Shown: positions 8,364-19,629 of the stretch, one piece after another
How positions within the stretch are numbered: position 1 is the first letter of the stretch
Layout of the letters: each line of letters opens with the position of its first letter
Made by a program: the position numbers and the translations under genes
Assembly (NCBI GenBank): GCA_040401595.1
Contig: JBBAOE010000023.1
Coordinates: 1 to 49,894, forward strand
Reading direction: 5' to 3'
From: RFPW01 sp040401595
Lineage (GTDB): Bacteria; Pseudomonadota; Gammaproteobacteria; Burkholderiales; Burkholderiaceae_E
Length of the DNA: 49,894 bases
The notes under the pieces: generated by a model
Seen by the model: only the letters and a program-made list of their open reading frames with translations
The model's database searches: none
What the model was told of the DNA's origin: nothing

Positions 8364-10589
8364 TCAGGTGCGCCGTCCGACCTCGACGACGCCCGAAACA
8401 CCGCGCAATGCTGCGATCGCGGCCTGCGCCTGCTCGCGTCCGGCAACCTCGATCGTAAACCGCATCGTCGCGATATCGCCGCGGGTCTGGGTCTGAACCG
8501 CAGTCACGTTGATCCGGTCGCGGGCCAGAACGTCGGAAACATCGCGCAGCAGACCGGGGCGATCATTGGCGCGCAGCAGGAGATCGAGCGGAAAGCGTCG
8601 CTGCGACTCCAATTGACGAGAATCCCAGGCTGCTTCCAACACGCGCTCGGGCATGCGCTTGACCAACTGGGCAAAGCTCTGACAATCGGCCCGATGCACC
8701 GTGATGCCGCGCCCACGAGTGACGAATCCCAGAATCGGATCGGGGGGTACGGGCCGGCAGCAGCGGGCGAGTTGGGACAGCACATCCACGCCCACTACCA
8801 GTACCCCCGAGGCGGTCCCACCTGACGGTGATGCGGGCCGTGCTCGAACCATTCGCGACAGGGCGTCAGCATCGGCACGTTTCACATCGCGGGCTGCCTC
8901 CTCGGCAGCGATCCGTGCGGCCTCTTTGACACTCTCTTTACCAGAACCTTTGGGTCCCTCATGACCATGTGTCTCAAGGGGCGCCCGGATTGCCTCTTCG
9001 AGCGCACGCGGACCGATTTCCTCGCGGGCCATGGCGACAAACAGCGCCCGTGGTTCGGATAACCCCAGGCGATGCGCGAGGGTCTCAAAGGGCAGCACCG
9101 TGCGGCCCTCCCGGGCGAGCGCACGCTCGACGACAGCGCGCCCGGCGGCGATATCGCGCTCCAGATCCAGCGCGTGAAACCATTGGCGCACTTTGGCGCG
9201 CGCACGCGGACTGGCGAGATAGCGTCGCTCCGGATTCAACCAGTCGCGCGACGGCCCCGCGGTCTGGCTACGGTCGGTCAGAATCTGAACCGTCTGGCCG
9301 TTGCGCAGCGGTGTTTCGAGCGGGACCAAAATCCCGTCGACGCGCGCCCCGCGGCATCGGTGGCCAAGATCGGTATGCACCTGATAAGCAAAATCGAGCG
9401 GTGTCGCGCCCATGGGCAATTCGAGCACCCGGGCCTGTGGCGTCAACACATAGAGATGCTGATCCGGGACCAGACTCGTCGCCGCACCGGAGCCCAGTTG
9501 CTCGCCAACCTCACGCTGCCAAGCCAACAACTGGCGCACCCAGGCAATGCGTTGCGCATCATCCGGGCGCTCAGAAGCGGGTTCCGCACCCGCCAGGCCC
9601 GTACTGCGCTCCTTATAGCGCCAATGCGCCGCCACGCCGTATTCGGCATGTTCATGCATCTCGCGGGTACGGATCTGAATCTCAAACGCCCGCCCGTCCT
9701 CAGCGATCACCACCGTATGCAGCGACCGATACCCATTGGGCTTGGGCCGGGCGATGTAGTCGTCGAATTCGCGGGGCAGCGGTTGCCAGAGCGTATTGAC
9801 GATGCCCAGCACCGTGTAGCACTCGCGCGCATCGCCCACAATGACCCGGAATGCCCGTAAGTCCTGCACCTCATCGAACTGCAAGCCCTTGGCACGCATT
9901 TTCGATGCGATGCTGTAAATGTGCTTGGCTCGACCCGAGACCTGTGCCGCGATTCCAGCAGCGCTTAGCGCCTTTTCCAAGCGATCAATGGCCTGCGCCA
10001 CGATGTGCTCACGCTCAGCCCGACGCTCCTCGAGAAGCCGTGCGATGCGACGGTATTGCTCAGGATCCAGGAATCGGAACGCCAGATCCTCGATTTCCCA
10101 TTTGAGTTGCCAGAGCCCCAAGCGATTGGCCAAGGGCGCCAGCACCTCCAGCGAATCCCTCGCCAACCCGGGTTCAGGATCCTGTTTTGCGGCGGCGTGG
10201 TAGCGCAAGGTCTGCAAGCGCGAGGCCAGGCGCAGCAGCACGACCCGGATATCGGTCGACATCGCCAGCAACATCCGGCGCAGCGTCTCCAGTTGCGACG
10301 CAGCCGTTCCGGATCCCATCGCCAGCGCACCGATCGAGCGTAAGCGGATCAACCGGCCGACGCCCTCGACCAGCCCACGCACCTCCGCGCCAAATTCCTC
10401 CTCGATCTGATCAAGCTTGACCGGCGGAACCCCACCGAACAGCACCGCCGCGATCAGCGTTGGTTCATCCGCAGCGAGACTGCGCAGAATCTCCGAAGTC
10501 CCTCGCGCATGGGCGGACAAGGACTCACCATTGGGCGCGACGGGGTCCGCCCCAAGATGTTCGTGCAACCACTCGAAAGGATCGACCAT
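8364..10589 (-). CDS. relA: GTP pyrophosphokinase RelA
   Basis: This second RSH protein is the ribosome-associated (p)ppGpp synthetase. The HD position is degenerate: where SpoT has HDVMEDSD this protein has FGGVPPVKLD, so hydrolase activity is not expected. The synthetase domain is intact, with RAKHIYSIASKM, the EFDDY motif of monofunctional RelA, and FEIQIRTREMHEHAEYG. A TGS domain (LYVLTPQARVLELPMG), a conserved CCRPVPPDPILGF segment and a C-terminal ACT domain follow. At 741 residues the length is normal. The start at ATG 10589 lacks a strong ribosome-binding site. It lies downstream of the Tad locus on the same strand, 55 nt after its last gene. Confidence 0.96.
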   Translation of the reverse strand: MVDPFEWLHEHLGADPVAPNGESLSAHARGTSEILRSLAADEPTLIAAVLFGGVPPVKLDQIEEEFGAEVRGLVEGVGRLIRLRSIGALAMGSGTAASQLETLRRMLLAMSTDIRVVLLRLASRLQTLRYHAAAKQDPEPGLARDSLEVLAPLANRLGLWQLKWEIEDLAFRFLDPEQYRRIARLLEERRAEREHIVAQAIDRLEKALSAAGIAAQVSGRAKHIYSIASKMRAKGLQFDEVQDLRAFRVIVGDARECYTVLGIVNTLWQPLPREFDDYIARPKPNGYRSLHTVVIAEDGRAFEIQIRTREMHEHAEYGVAAHWRYKERSTGLAGAEPASERPDDAQRIAWVRQLLAWQREVGEQLGSGAATSLVPDQHLYVLTPQARVLELPMGATPLDFAYQVHTDLGHRCRGARVDGILVPLETPLRNGQTVQILTDRSQTAGPSRDWLNPERRYLASPRARAKVRQWFHALDLERDIAAGRAVVERALAREGRTVLPFETLAHRLGLSEPRALFVAMAREEIGPRALEEAIRAPLETHGHEGPKGSGKESVKEAARIAAEEAARDVKRADADALSRMVRARPASPSGGTASGVLVVGVDVLSQLARCCRPVPPDPILGFVTRGRGITVHRADCQSFAQLVKRMPERVLEAAWDSRQLESQRRFPLDLLLRANDRPGLLRDVSDVLARDRINVTAVQTQTRGDIATMRFTIEVAGREQAQAAIAALRGVSGVVEVGRRT

Positions 10590-10644
10590 CTCGGGATTGT
10601 CAACGATTTTTAACCCCGCAAGGCGTGCTGTGCAATTGGTCCCC

Positions 10645-11502
10645 TCACCGTGCTTCGAGCAGGGAACCCTGGAGGCGGGCCGCCGATTGCATCCGCATCA
10701 CGACCTGGACTCGCACCGGAATCCGCGGCCCTGGCTGACCGCTCAAATCGAGTGCATTGTAGTACCGACAGTTCGACGACTGACCCAGCGCACCCTGAAG
10801 TCCAGCGATGCTGCCAACGGCGGATCCGCAACCATCAATGGCCCGCAAGGTCTTGAGCGACATCGAGCCCACGAAAGGAATCCGCACCGGCACGCCATAG
10901 ACCAGTTCGAGAACCAGCAGATTGGCGTCGGCGAGCGTCTGCCCAGATTCACGTCCAATGGGTGCTGGGCCCTGAAAACCCGCCACACCAGAGGTGGGCT
11001 GACGCAGCCGATACTCCGTCGGGAGAGCATCGAACGCAATCTGGCGGCCGTTGATCGAACGTCCCGTTCCATCGGTTGCCGGCTCACCCCAATCTGCAAA
11101 CGACGCCGTCGTAGGCGAATGCTGGCGCAACTCGACCCACCCGCTGGCTCGGCCAAGCGCCACTTGCGCCCGGCTACGAACACGCGCGGCTGCAATCTCG
11201 CCCGGGCCGTCCGCACCATAAAGCCATGGACTCAAACCGTCTGCCAGCCCCTGCATGATCGCCTGTGCGCTTGCATTCGAGACACTGCCGGCACGAGCTG
11301 CTTCCGAAAGTGCATGGCGTAGAGCCAAACGGGCGACCAATAGTTCGGACGCCTGAAAAAAACCGAGTCCCAGCATCAACAATACCGGGACCGCAATCAA
11401 CCATTCGACCATTGCGCTGCCCGAATGCCGGAGTTGTTGGCTCGATACTGTTCGAACGAAACGCACCACCCGACCCTGGTTGCCCGCACTGGACATGGCC
11501 AA
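10645..11502 (-). CDS. TadE-family pilus assembly protein
   Basis: This 285-residue inner-membrane protein has the TadE signature near residue 29: GSAMVEWLIAVPVLLMLG, a Gly followed by a Glu at +5 and one hydrophobic helix, after a basic cytoplasmic stretch. In Tad systems such pseudopilins are processed by the prepilin peptidase and may prime pilus assembly. The remaining 230 residues are predicted periplasmic and include two cysteines (GCG and NCRYY) that could form a disulphide. It is the last gene of the Tad locus, 7 nt after the TPR gene, and precedes relA. The family assignment rests on the N-terminal motif; the C-terminal part is not recognised. Confidence 0.8.
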   Translation of the reverse strand: MAMSSAGNQGRVVRFVRTVSSQQLRHSGSAMVEWLIAVPVLLMLGLGFFQASELLVARLALRHALSEAARAGSVSNASAQAIMQGLADGLSPWLYGADGPGEIAAARVRSRAQVALGRASGWVELRQHSPTTASFADWGEPATDGTGRSINGRQIAFDALPTEYRLRQPTSGVAGFQGPAPIGRESGQTLADANLLVLELVYGVPVRIPFVGSMSLKTLRAIDGCGSAVGSIAGLQGALGQSSNCRYYNALDLSGQPGPRIPVRVQVVMRMQSAARLQGSLLEAR

Positions 11503-11509
11503 TCAATCT

Positions 11510-12640
11510 TCAGCGGGCGATCGGAATGTCGCTTGACGTCGAATTTGACAGTGGAACCGTCATGATCACCGGCGTTGCCACGGCATTGGTCATCGCACGT
11601 TCAGTCTGGTTCGTGGATTGAAAACCAGCCTCGCTCGGCATCGGGCTGGTGGTTGGGATCGTCTTCGGGTTCAAACCGGGTTTCACCCTTGGGTTGCCCT
11701 TCATCGCTGGAGACCGAGTGGCGACCTGGGTTGGGGTCGCCATCGCTGTGACGATCTCGGTAACGACCGAAGCCGTCGCTGCAGCCTCGCCTGGGCGATC
11801 GAACTTGCCAACCACATGTCGCCGCGTGCTCGATTTTGTGCGGGCGGTGCTCTCGATCGGTGTCAGATCACCGACTCGCTCGATCAGACCCGCGTAGATG
11901 AACCGGGTCGTTTCATCCAGTCCCGCGGAATCGACCCGCAACAACGCGTCGCGAGCCCGCTGCATCGACAACATCGCGAAATTCAAGGATGCCTTGACCC
12001 GGGTGGGACGATCTGCCCGATGGGGTTCTTCGTTGGTCGGGTCAACAGCAGCCGCCCGCGCGTAGGCAGCCAATGCGGCGTCGGGTCGACCCGTACGCTG
12101 CATGAGATTACCCAGGCGAAACCAGGCCCGCTCGAGCATTGGATCCTGTGCCAGGATTTGGTACAGGAGCTCTGCGGCTTCGGTATCACGGCGGTCGCGA
12201 TAAGCGGTCTCCGATTGAATCAGCAGGCGTTGCACCACCTTCGCATCCGGCGGCGTTGCAGCAGCCTGACTGATTCGATCCCCCCAGGAGCAAAGCACCG
12301 GCGCCTGAGCCTGAGCCTCCACCAAGAAACCGGCCAGACCGAAGCAAACGGATCCAAGCCAGAGCCTTCTCAACGCGCCACGCGTTCTGGGCCAGACCGG
12401 CAAGCGAGATACAGCGCCCGCTTGGACAACACTGACGGAAAGGCGGACGACACCGCAGACGACACCGCGGACGACGCCCGATTGAACAGGGGCTGAACGA
12501 CCTGATGGCGCATCTTGTGAACCGACGGTTGAACTGATGACTGGGCTAAATGATGGAATGACTGATGGGCTGAATGATGGACTGACTGTTGGGCTGAATT
12601 CGGCACCAACAGATCGACCTGTTAACGCACGTTTTTTCAT
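11510..12640 (-). CDS. TPR-repeat protein, TadD-like
   Basis: The 376-residue protein has TPR-like helical repeats at about residues 140-200 (ETAYRDRRDTEAAELLYQ, then AWFRLGNLMQRTGRPDAALA), as in TadD, a lipoprotein that aids secretin assembly. A hydrophobic stretch ending in EAQAQAP near residue 115 could be a late membrane anchor or signal sequence. It is preceded by an unusual repeat-rich N-terminus (SPSFSPSVIPSFSP, then GVVRGVVCGVV). I chose ATG 12640 (MKKRALTG), which has GGAG six bases upstream; an upstream ATG at 12652 has no such site. The alternative is that the real start is closer to the hydrophobic segment and the repeat tract is not translated. Confidence 0.7.
   Translation of the reverse strand: MKKRALTGRSVGAEFSPTVSPSFSPSVIPSFSPVISSTVGSQDAPSGRSAPVQSGVVRGVVCGVVRLSVSVVQAGAVSRLPVWPRTRGALRRLWLGSVCFGLAGFLVEAQAQAPVLCSWGDRISQAAATPPDAKVVQRLLIQSETAYRDRRDTEAAELLYQILAQDPMLERAWFRLGNLMQRTGRPDAALAAYARAAAVDPTNEEPHRADRPTRVKASLNFAMLSMQRARDALLRVDSAGLDETTRFIYAGLIERVGDLTPIESTARTKSSTRRHVVGKFDRPGEAAATASVVTEIVTAMATPTQVATRSPAMKGNPRVKPGLNPKTIPTTSPMPSEAGFQSTNQTERAMTNAVATPVIMTVPLSNSTSSDIPIAR
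12446..12479. repeat. 12-bp tandem repeat in the TPR gene
   Basis: Units GACGACACCGC(A/G) start at 12446 and 12458, with a third partial unit at 12470. On the coding strand they give Gly-Val-Val-x repeats. A second, longer degenerate repeat built on GACTGATGGGCTGAATGATG lies at about 12536-12600 in the same gene. Confidence 0.8.
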
Positions 12641-12652
12641 CAAACTCTCCAT

Positions 12653-13018
12653 TCAGGGACTAAGAATCATCGTGCGCCAGGTGGCGCGCTGCCTCAGGAA
12701 CGAATTCGGATTCGCGCAGTGCAGTTGATCACCCACTCGCCATTGCAACTGGTTAATCACGCCACTCGCCAGCTCAAGCACCGAAGTCGCCTGAGAACAA
12801 TGGGCAATTCGCGACGGTCCCCAGGCGGTCATGGTTCGCACAATCCGAAAATTCCGATCCAGAAACACGAGATCGATGGCCATCCGCATTCCAAGCGAAT
12901 GCACTGTCGAGCAGCGGTCAAACCAGATTCCGGCGCGCGGCTGCAACCGGGAGCGCATCAAGAGGCCGACCGTCCGTTGTGCGAACGATTCGGCGATCAG
13001 TGCTCTGACCCGTTTCAT
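12653..13018 (-). CDS. DUF192-family protein in the Tad operon
   Basis: The 121-residue protein matches DUF192: GLLMRSRL, then CSTVHSLGMRMAIDLVFLD, and a C-terminal VLELASGVINQ block followed by a GDQL turn. The function of the family is not established. No signal peptide is seen, unlike many free-standing DUF192 proteins. It overlaps tadC by four bases (ATGA) and is followed by the TPR gene, so it is translated as part of the Tad operon. That supports a role linked to pilus assembly, but this is inference from position only. Confidence 0.85.
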   Translation of the reverse strand: MKRVRALIAESFAQRTVGLLMRSRLQPRAGIWFDRCSTVHSLGMRMAIDLVFLDRNFRIVRTMTAWGPSRIAHCSQATSVLELASGVINQLQWRVGDQLHCANPNSFLRQRATWRTMILSP

Positions 13019-13932
13019 CCACCAAACCCTTCACGCAGCAATCGCATCGCCACGGGAAATAACAGAACAGCGAACGTTCCTGGAAAGATACAAATCGTGA
13101 GGGGTAACATCATTCGAACCGGTGCCTGCATGGCCTGGCGTTCAGCCCGTAACCAACGTGCGGTGCGCGCCTGCTGCGCTTGCGCCCGGAGCACTGCTCC
13201 CAGGCTGGCGCCCTGGCGCTCCGCGATCTGAAGAGCCGCGACCAGACTAGCGATCGCGGGCAGTCGTATCCGATCAGCCAGCGCGGCGAATGCTTGCGCC
13301 CGCGGCCTCCCAGCCCGCAAATCCCGGAGCACATGACCCATTTCATCCCGCAACGCCCCTGGACTCAGGCGATCGACAGCAATCGCGAGCGCTCCTCCGA
13401 GGTTGGCGCCAGCCTCAAGAGCCAGTGTTAACACATCGAGTAAAAACGGAAGTGTTCTAACCGCTTCACGTTCGCGGCGCTGCGCATGATCTCGCAACCA
13501 GATCAGAGGCAGGAAAGCCCCTAATATCGTGATCGAACAAATTACGATAATCCTTTCCAGATCGATCACCGAACTCACCGAACTCAACACACTCACCAGA
13601 GTTCCCACTGCGCCTCCGTACAGTGCAGCCGTCGCCATCGAACCAACAAGGGACTCAACAGGCAATTCGACCGACAGACCTGCGCGCTTGGCGAGGCCCT
13701 CCAGTTCAGCCTGGGCGGCCGGCCAGAGCCGCGTCGTCAGCGGCTCGCCCATCAAACGGATCACCGTGCCGTGTTGACGCCAAAACCATGGCAGCGAGGG
13801 CGCGCGAATGACGGCTTTAGGCACATTGCGCCACCACAACCCCAAGCCCAGAAAAGCGCTCGCAGCCGCGACCGCAGCGCTGGCGAGGATCCAGTGTTCC
13901 AACGACCATGATTGCCAAATCGTCATGATCAA
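13015..13932 (-). CDS. tadC: Tad inner-membrane platform protein TadC
   Basis: TadC is one of two T2SS-F-domain membrane proteins forming the platform on which the TadA ATPase acts. The 305-residue protein has an N-terminal membrane helix, paired helices at about residues 100-150 (LVSVLSSVSS and ITILGAFLPLIWL), the F-domain core LDVLTLALEAGANLGGAL with LRAGRPRAQAFAALADR, and a C-terminal hydrophobic helix (MLPLTICIFPGTFAVL). It overlaps tadB upstream and the DUF192 gene downstream by ATGA, implying translational coupling. Confidence 0.9.
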   Translation of the reverse strand: MIMTIWQSWSLEHWILASAAVAAASAFLGLGLWWRNVPKAVIRAPSLPWFWRQHGTVIRLMGEPLTTRLWPAAQAELEGLAKRAGLSVELPVESLVGSMATAALYGGAVGTLVSVLSSVSSVIDLERIIVICSITILGAFLPLIWLRDHAQRREREAVRTLPFLLDVLTLALEAGANLGGALAIAVDRLSPGALRDEMGHVLRDLRAGRPRAQAFAALADRIRLPAIASLVAALQIAERQGASLGAVLRAQAQQARTARWLRAERQAMQAPVRMMLPLTICIFPGTFAVLLFPVAMRLLREGFGG

Positions 13933-14848
13933 AGATCGATCGCGAGGATGCGTCGAATCATGAGCATCCCAGCCGCCTGCAAAATAACCACCGTCGCAAG
14001 CACCAGCCAGCCCGAAAGGGTTCCCAGCAATAGCGCCGCGCCAGCCGGATCCACAATCTGTATGCCGATCAGAACCAGCAGCGGCAGGGCCGTCATGATC
14101 CAGGCCTGCAGTCGGCCCTGCGCGGTCAATGCGTCGAGCTTGCCCTCAAGCGCCGCCCGGGTTCGGGCGCTCTCGGCAACGGATTGCAAGGTCTCGGCCA
14201 AGTTTCCGCCCGTGTCCTGAGCGATCTTGATCGCGCTACAAAACAGACGGACATCTTCCAGCGGCAAACGGCGCTCGAGACGAGCCAATGCGGCATCCAT
14301 GCGCAAACCGAGCTTTAGTTCGCGCAATACGAGTCCGAGTTCCTGACCCAACGGCGCACCAAACTGCGTCGCCGCTTCCGCCAAGGCAGAGCCCACGCTG
14401 GCTCCGGCCCGAAGACTCGCCCCGATCAACATCAATGCATCGGGGAACTGAGACTGGAAGCGGTCGCGACGCTGCTGACGCAGACGCCGTAACAGTAGTC
14501 CCGGCAGGAAACCAACCAGGATCGAGACCACCAATCCCACCCAGATCATATCCAGCCACCAGGCAAACCAGAGCGCAGCCACCACCATGAGGACACACTG
14601 CGTGACAAACAGTTGTCTCGGATCCAGAAAGACGAAGGATTCACTGAGGCGATGACCGACATCACGCACGAACCGGCTGCGCCACGACAGGCCACCCGCC
14701 TTGAAGAGCCGCACGAGTAACGGGAGTAAGCAGGTCACCGCGACGAAAGCGGCGATCGAGGCCAGCAGCAAGACAGGATCAAGGCCACCGGCACCATTGG
14801 GTCCGAGGTCGATCAGGATTGAATGGATGTTCGCCGGGGTCCATCGGT

Positions 14849-14852
<4 letters not shown>
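13929..14852 (-). CDS. tadB: Tad inner-membrane platform protein TadB
   Basis: TadB pairs with TadC in the inner-membrane platform. The 307-residue protein has a T2SS-F domain (FPDALMLIGASLRAGASVG, then LRELKLGLRMDAALARLE and IAQDTGGNLAETL) with flanking membrane helices. I chose ATG 14852 (MNRWTPANI) because it overlaps the tadA stop codon as ATGA, the pattern used at most junctions in this locus; the open frame continues 14 codons upstream without a better start. Confidence 0.9.
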
Positions 14853-16801
<1,949 letters not shown>

Positions 16802-16805
16802 GGCG

Positions 16806-18400
16806 TTAGTCCAGCATCCGATAGCGCTCCAGGGCACTGCGAGCGCGTTGACGGGTTTGTTCGGCACGCTCAAGGTCCTGAATCACCCGCTGGCGCGAGG
16901 GTTCATCCACCCCATCCATGAACGATGGCGTGATCAGGACCGCGAGTTCGGTCTTCTGGTCGCGAAACAACTTGGATCGGAAGAGTGCACCGAGCACCGG
17001 CAGATCACCCATGCCAGCCACGCGGTCCATAGAGGTTCGAATGTCGTCCGTCAGTAATCCGGCAATGATCAACGTTTCGTTGGCCCGCAAGTTCACGTCG
17101 GCCTCGGCCCGACGCTTACTCAATCCGGGGACCTCGCGAACAACCACTCCAAAATCGATCGCCGACAGCTCGGTCGCAATCCGCGCGGCGATCATTCCGT
17201 CGTCACCAGCAATCGGTGCCACATCAAATTTGATCCCATATTCTTTAAAGTTGACCGTGGTTTGCCCCAAGCCCGATGAATACGGGATCGGCAATTCACC
17301 CCCAGCAACAAACCGCGCCGCACCGCCACTGCGACAGGACAAACGCGGTTCGGCCAACACCACAGCGTCGCCGTTCTGGACGAGATAATTGAGCATCGAC
17401 GTGATGCTGCTGGCGATGCCGATGGCTCCGGCCACACCATTGACCTTGGGGCGAACGTCCAAACCCGGTACGCCCTGACCGGCGCCGCCAGGGCGGAGCT
17501 CCGGGCTGCGCTGGAGATCGGCAATCACGCCGACTGACGGTCCTTCGGACGAGCCATTCCAGCGCACACCGATATTTCGAAGTACATCCCGCTTGATCTC
17601 GATCATGCGAACATCCATCGCAATCATGCGTTCGTTACCCACACGCTGAACCAGATTGACGAGTTGGGGATAGCGTTTGAGGATCTCCGTCAGGCGGGCA
17701 TTGGCTTCTTCACCGACCCGTTTGCCCTCGAGCACGACACGATCCCCGACAACCCGAACCTCAATGCCAGACACCGGTCCCAGCAGCGTTCGAACCTCAA
17801 CCATCAGTTGCCCCACATCGGCAGCAGCCACGTGCAAGGTGTAATGGCGCTCGCTACCCCGGGGTCCCCACAGCACCAGCGAGGTCTGTCCCGGGGCTTC
17901 GGGTAGGAGCAGAATCTGGCGGGCGTCGAGGGCGGTCGCCTGAATAATCTTTCCATTGCCGACCGCGATCCGACGCACCCCGGACTCGTTGAGCACAAAG
18001 GCCTGGCCAACGTAGAGATTGAGTGGGATTGGCTGATCGGGAGTGCCAGCCTCAATCCGATGAGCAGTACCCGCATGTGAGGGTGTGGGTGCGTATGTGG
18101 GNNNNNNNNNNNNNNNNNNNNNNNNNNNNNNNNNNNNNNNNNNNNNNNNNNNNNNNNNNNNNNNNNNNNNNNNNNNNNNNNNNNNNNNNNNNNNNNNNNN
18201 NATGTGGGGGCCGATGTGGGTGCGGATGACGCAGGCGTGGACTGAGTTGCCGGATGCGTTTGTGCATGGCTCAGAGAGCCTGATATCCCACCCATCAGCA
18301 ACAAGGCGACGATCCCGGCCGCGTATGCCAAAAGCCTGGGTCCCAGCACAGATCTGCGCAGGACCAGTGCGCCCTCTGGAGCCTGAAGATCTCGAATCAT
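16806..18400 (-). CDS. rcpA: Tad outer-membrane secretin RcpA/CpaC, interrupted by an assembly gap
   Basis: RcpA forms the outer-membrane channel for the Flp pilus. The 5' end (18400 to the gap) encodes a basic start, a hydrophobic helix (AAGIVALLLMGGISG) and SHAQ, a signal peptide, then a Ser-Ala-Pro-Thr repeat. After the 100-N gap come LNLYVGQAFVLNESGVRRI (secretin N-domain), a BON-like segment (GIEVRVVGDRVVLEG) and the secretin core with VLAEPRLSCRSGGAARF, GGELPIP and MGDLPVLGALF. The frames on the two sides differ by the arbitrary gap length; a true gap of 2 modulo 3 restores one frame. Start ATG 18400 overlaps the cpaB stop as ATGA. It ends 4 nt before tadA. Confidence 0.88.
18084..18226. 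repeat. 12-bp tandem repeat spanning assembly gap 1
   Basis: Units of the form TGTGGG(T/G)GC(G/C)(T/G)A flank the N run: 18084-18095 and a half unit at 18096-18101 on the left, 18203-18214 and 18215-18226 on the right. On the coding strand they encode Ser/Tyr-Ala-Pro-Thr. The repeat explains why assembly failed here. Confidence 0.85.
18102..18201. other. assembly gap of 100 N
   Basis: Exactly 100 unknown bases lie inside the secretin gene. The round number indicates a placeholder, so the real length is unknown. Repeat phase on the two sides requires a length of 5 modulo 12. Confidence 0.97.
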
Positions 18401-19572
18401 TTGGCTTCTCCAGGGATCGCGAAATTCAGCGCACCTGCGACCGCGGGAGACGCATTTGGGCCGGCGAGACCCCAGGAAGATGTTGATGCTGATGATGTCG
18501 ATGTTGGTGCAGGTTGAGCACCAATGAACGCAGCAGGGGACGATCCGTTCGGCGGCAAGGCAAGTCGTGCAGAGGGGTTGGTCGTGGGGGCTCCGGGGGA
18601 AAGGCCTGGCGGCCCGCCGTGCAGCGCTCCAGGGATCGTTCCAGCTGACTTTCCTTCGAGCGTTCCGGGTTGGGTTCCGGGTTGGGTTCCGAAGGACAGA
18701 CCGGAGTGCGTTCCCGGAAAGTTCGTCGAGCTCGAGGCCACCGCTAGGCCTTGACCACCAACGATCATCTCCGGACCCAATGGAACCCGGGTTGTCAGGG
18801 GCACCCGCCCAGCGCCCAGAAGGGCATTGACGTCCATGGCTGTTTTCGGGATCGCACCGCGATCGGCCGGGTTACGCAACATCGCGGTGATGCGCCCGCT
18901 GCGCTGGGCAACGATCAGTCGCTGAGCACCATCGGGATCTACCTCGATCGTAATCGCGCCGAACTGCCGTTCCTGACCGCCTGGGTTGTCCGTGTCGCCC
19001 CGCAGATCAGGGCGTACCTGCCGGCCCGTCGCCAGAATCAGGACATCCTGCATCAGCGGGACCGTTTTATCCTGCGCGTCGCCTCGGTAGTCGGGCGTCC
19101 GTGCGGTCAACATCAGATCGATGCGATCACCGGGCTGCAACATGCCCGAAAGCGCGTTGACCTCATCGACCGCAATCGTGATGGCCCGAGACCCCGCGCG
19201 CAGCCGCTGGGAAAAATGGGCTGCATCGGCACCGGCAATGGCAACCGCCAACAAAGGCTCCCCGGAGCGCACGGACATCGCAAGCGTTGACCCAAGGTAC
19301 GACTCGAAGCGATCCGGACGGATACCACTGCTGGGGGCGAGATCACTTGGGATCTGCCGAACCGCCATAGTCTCAGCGGTCACGGGATCACCGCGCTGAA
19401 GATCGCGCTTGGCGACCACCATGGCAACTGTCGCGATCTCGGGCTGCAGGCGCTCGCGCTCTGCCGCCAGCGACCGATCGATGTAGTCATGTGTACCAAT
19501 GACCGCGACTGCGCCCGCAAGTACCGCAACGATCGCAAGAATAGTCACAAGAGAGGGTCGTCGCATCGCCAT
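18397..19572 (-). CDS. cpaB: Flp pilus assembly protein CpaB/RcpC
   Basis: CpaB/RcpC is an inner-membrane-anchored periplasmic protein that works with the secretin in Tad systems. The 391-residue protein has an N-terminal membrane helix (SLVTILAIVAVLAGAVAVIG), an SAF domain at about residues 45-110 (VVAKRDLQRGDPVTAETMAV) and an RcpC-like domain (VDEVNALSGMLQPGDRIDLM). The C-terminal 120 residues are low-complexity and rich in Gly, Pro, Ser and Thr, with a GTQPGTQPGT tandem repeat. ATG 19572 has GGGAG five bases upstream. It overlaps the secretin gene by ATGA. Confidence 0.9.
   Translation of the reverse strand: MAMRRPSLVTILAIVAVLAGAVAVIGTHDYIDRSLAAERERLQPEIATVAMVVAKRDLQRGDPVTAETMAVRQIPSDLAPSSGIRPDRFESYLGSTLAMSVRSGEPLLAVAIAGADAAHFSQRLRAGSRAITIAVDEVNALSGMLQPGDRIDLMLTARTPDYRGDAQDKTVPLMQDVLILATGRQVRPDLRGDTDNPGGQERQFGAITIEVDPDGAQRLIVAQRSGRITAMLRNPADRGAIPKTAMDVNALLGAGRVPLTTRVPLGPEMIVGGQGLAVASSSTNFPGTHSGLSFGTQPGTQPGTLEGKSAGTIPGALHGGPPGLSPGAPTTNPSARLALPPNGSSPAAFIGAQPAPTSTSSASTSSWGLAGPNASPAVAGALNFAIPGEAK
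18662..18692. repeat. 12-bp tandem repeat in cpaB
   Basis: Two identical copies of GTTCCGGGTTGG start at 18662 and 18674, with a partial third at 18686. They encode the Gly-Thr-Gln-Pro repeat in the low-complexity C-terminus of CpaB. Confidence 0.85.
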
Positions 19573-19629
19573 AGGGTCTCCCTGTTCAGGTTTCAGGACC
19601 GGGCACAGCTCAATCTCGAAAGGCTCTCT

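Noticed and set aside
8969..9860. Long plus-strand open frames inside relA
   Set aside because: Antisense shadows of a strongly conserved gene; Arg/Pro/Ser-rich with no recognisable motif.
8364..10589. RelA as a decayed duplicate of SpoT
   Set aside because: The loss of the HD box is normal for monofunctional RelA, and all synthetase, TGS and ACT features are intact.
17996..18400. Apparent frameshift in the secretin gene
   Set aside because: The frame difference arises from the arbitrary 100-N gap; repeat phase gives the missing frame correction.
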